A stretch of DNA of 34,261 bases, from positions 1 through 34,261 of the forward strand of contig CALUVO010000015.1 in NCBI GenBank assembly GCA_944324245.1, in the 5' to 3' direction. The translations under genes and the position numbers were made by a program. Below are positions 32,655 through 34,261 of this stretch, piece by piece. The stretch is from Candidatus Gastranaerophilales bacterium (lineage in GTDB: Bacteria > Cyanobacteriota > Vampirovibrionia > Gastranaerophilales > Gastranaerophilaceae). Numbering within the stretch: the stretch's first letter is position 1; the number at the start of each line of letters is the position of its first letter. The notes below the pieces were generated by a model. That model was given only the letters and a program-made list of their open reading frames with translations. It was not told the origin of the DNA and searched no databases.

Positions 32655-34055
32655 ATGAAAATTCAAGCAATAACAAATAACTATTTAAAAAAAACAAGAA
32701 AAAATACACAAACTCCAGAATCCTCGACAAGTTTTAGAGGAAATGAAACAGTTGTACAAAAACCTATTCATAATAAAAAAGCAGCAGAAGCTATAAAAAG
32801 TAATTTTTTAGCAAATGTATCATTTAAAGGACACAAAGAAGAATTTTCAGAAATACCAAGATATTCAAGCGGTTATTGTCTTAACGTGAGAAACTATATT
32901 TCAGGAACATCCGGTGCTGTACATACCAGGCTAACCGACAAAAATAAAGATTTAACAACTTATGATATACAGGTTGAATATGTTCATAATAATGATCCAC
33001 AGGACAATGCAAATCAAAGCCTGATAAAAAATTCATCTTCTTATTATCCTAACTCATCTATAGAAAATACATCCCGATACCGTAATGGACATAAAACAAA
33101 CAGAGTATATTTTGCCGATCCGGAAGAATTTGTATTTGATAAAACTAAAGAATATCATGATTATATAGTATATGACAACCGGCCTGTATATCCAAAACTT
33201 GATGATGTAAAAAGAAATTATTTTGGATATGATTATATTCCTGACAATTACCTGCCAACAGATAATGCTATAAACTATGGACAATATTTTAAAACAATTG
33301 CAGATTACTATCAAAGATTGCAAGTTGCTGACAAAAAAGAACTCAGAAAACTAAATAACGAAAAAGAGCCAATCAAAAATGAGTATCAAATATCTTTAAA
33401 TAAAAAAATAGAGATAGAAAATAGTGATAAATATACAGATCTGCAAAAAGAAGAAGCAAACTATTTTTATCACCTTAATCAAAGCAAATACAATAACTTA
33501 AAAAATAAAATAGACTACTATAAAGATCGAATAAATTCTTCTATAACTCAAGAACAAAAAGCACTTCAGGCTTTTAGAATTTTTGACGAAGTAGGTCTGA
33601 TGTTTATGGACAGAGATGATAAAAGAAAGCAACTAACGGAAGCACATCGAACAATTGATTATGACACAAATAAAATAAATGAATATAATCAACAGCTGGA
33701 TGTGCTTTATACAAAGCAAAAAAATTTAATAAAACATTTTAAAATGGCAAAAGCCTGGAAAGATTTAGGCGACAATGATCCCAAAATTCGTCATAAATTT
33801 ACCGCCAACGACCCTGAATATTATAAAAAAATAGAACAAGAAATTGCAATGTGGAGAGATAAACTACAAAAAATCAATATACAAATCTCCCAGTTGGAAA
33901 GCTGGAAAGAAGTTTCGCAAAACAGCATAAAAAAAGCACAAGAACGTATACCTGCGCTGGAATCTGCGATAAAGAGCAAATCTGACGAAATAAAAAGTTA
34001 TTATCCCAAAATGGAAGAATTCTACAAAAACAACGTAGAAGACTGGCAGTATTAA
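32655..34055 (+). CDS. P4: tandem paralogue of P3
   Basis: This 466-residue protein begins MKIQAITN, with TSFRG (25-29) and KAAEAIKSNFLANVSFKG (42-59). The core keeps HKEEFSEIPRYSSGY, GTSGAVH, NSSSYYPNSS, YFADPEE and DNRPVYPK, then a coiled coil of about 230 residues with the same AFRIFDEVGLMFMDRD block. It lacks about 30 coiled-coil residues compared with P3. The last block of about 25 codons is nearly identical in DNA to P3, while the middle is much more diverged. GAGAGG lies before the ATG. Its stop lies just before a copy of the structured repeat. The function is unknown. Confidence 0.75.
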   Translation: MKIQAITNNYLKKTRKNTQTPESSTSFRGNETVVQKPIHNKKAAEAIKSNFLANVSFKGHKEEFSEIPRYSSGYCLNVRNYISGTSGAVHTRLTDKNKDLTTYDIQVEYVHNNDPQDNANQSLIKNSSSYYPNSSIENTSRYRNGHKTNRVYFADPEEFVFDKTKEYHDYIVYDNRPVYPKLDDVKRNYFGYDYIPDNYLPTDNAINYGQYFKTIADYYQRLQVADKKELRKLNNEKEPIKNEYQISLNKKIEIENSDKYTDLQKEEANYFYHLNQSKYNNLKNKIDYYKDRINSSITQEQKALQAFRIFDEVGLMFMDRDDKRKQLTEAHRTIDYDTNKINEYNQQLDVLYTKQKNLIKHFKMAKAWKDLGDNDPKIRHKFTANDPEYYKKIEQEIAMWRDKLQKINIQISQLESWKEVSQNSIKKAQERIPALESAIKSKSDEIKSYYPKMEEFYKNNVEDWQY

Positions 34056-34059
34056 AGTA

Positions 34060-34261
34060 TGTCCGGGAAAAATATTTCATATACTCAACTGACATCGGGT
34101 ACTTCTTGGATTATTGGCGTTCACAAGGTCAAGTACTTCATTTCAAATTTTTATTCTAAAAATTTTCCATTTCGTTGTCCTTGTTCACATGGGCACTCGC
34201 TCGGCTTTTCAGCCTCGACTCCGTGCCCGCTCAAAATCCGCTTCTTGGATTATTGGCGTTC
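34060..34261 (-). repeat. Structured dispersed repeat, copy 3, running to the window edge
   Basis: It opens with TGTCCGGGAAAAAT (34060-34073), then 39 bp matching 21793-21831. CTTCTTGGATTATTGGCGTTC occurs at 34102-34122 and again at 34241-34261, a perfect 21-bp direct repeat 139 bp apart, so a second unit probably starts at the edge. Between them are two hairpins: AAATTTTTA/TAAAAATTT with loop TTC (34145-34165), and GGGCAC/GTGCCC (34191-34196, 34223-34228) enclosing GGCT/AGCC. Read on the minus strand, the latter has internal-loop strands GGAGTCGA and GAGCGA, exactly as at 5507-5535. No gene is seen. Confidence 0.6.

Noticed and set aside
34145..34228. Integron attC site
   Set aside because: The nested hairpins suggested it, but no attC core site sequences or integrase are seen and the copies do not flank cassettes.
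34102..34261. CRISPR array
   Set aside because: Only two copies of a 21-bp word at 139-bp spacing with a structured, non-spacer-like interval, and no cas genes.
1..34261. Insertion sequence or prophage in the window
   Set aside because: No transposase, integrase or phage structural gene is recognisable; only small non-coding repeats are present.

Overview
This AT-rich window (roughly 30-35% G+C by eye) uses the standard code and many GTG/TTG starts. It looks like a gut member of the non-photosynthetic Cyanobacteriota (Gastranaerophilales/Melainabacteria). That is an inference from base composition and from the many proteins with a short N-terminal 'SFxG' motif, not from a marker-gene tree.

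Layout. (1) 157-1701(-): a calpain-like cysteine protease. (2) 2099-5264(+): a small helical protein of unknown function, NAD kinase, RecN and a two-helix membrane peptide, followed by tRNA-Lys(UUU) with a clear promoter. (3) 5809-12204(+): a surface-glycan island. It has a dTDP-sugar 3,4-ketoisomerase, a hexapeptide N-acyltransferase and a DegT/EryC1 aminotransferase (together a dTDP-3-(acyl)amino-3,6-dideoxyhexose pathway), two GT2 glycosyltransferases, a frameshifted GT-D (DUF1792-type) glycosyltransferase, a DUF1796 protein and a gene remnant. (4) 12270-18459: a dGTPase-like HD protein(-), a two-HKD phospholipase-D-like protein and a DEDDh exonuclease (+), and an HExxH zincin(-). (5) 18546-21693(-): a DHHW/AlgJ-like protein and an MBOAT acyltransferase, an O-acetylation pair. 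(6) 22112-34055: a region that looks novel.

Region 6 holds four paralogous proteins (P1 22112, P2 24232, P3 31129, P4 32655). They share an N-terminal module and a core of about 200 residues; P3 and P4 add a long coiled coil. P2 lies inside a tightly packed five-gene operon: radical SAM/SPASM enzyme, P2, divergent GH13 protein, class I methyltransferase, and a second SPASM protein that is a clear paralogue of the first but has lost the CxxxCxxC cluster motif. P3 and P4 follow a HAD-IIB (sucrose-phosphatase-like) phosphatase. A kinase-like protein with a C-terminal membrane anchor lies between the two groups on the other strand. I infer a possible protein- or glycan-modification system in which the P proteins are substrates or scaffolds; nothing in the sequence proves this.

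Two themes cut across the window. First, unrelated accessory enzymes (dGTPase, PLD, exonuclease, zincin, kinase, HAD phosphatase) and all four P proteins carry a short '[V/I/P]SF(K/A/S/G)G'-like motif near the N-terminus, while the housekeeping and glycan genes do not. This suggests a shared sorting or processing signal. Second, intergenic regions hold a dispersed structured repeat (5503-5622, 21793-21903, 34074-34261) whose hairpin stems change sequence between copies yet stay paired, while the internal-loop bases are conserved.
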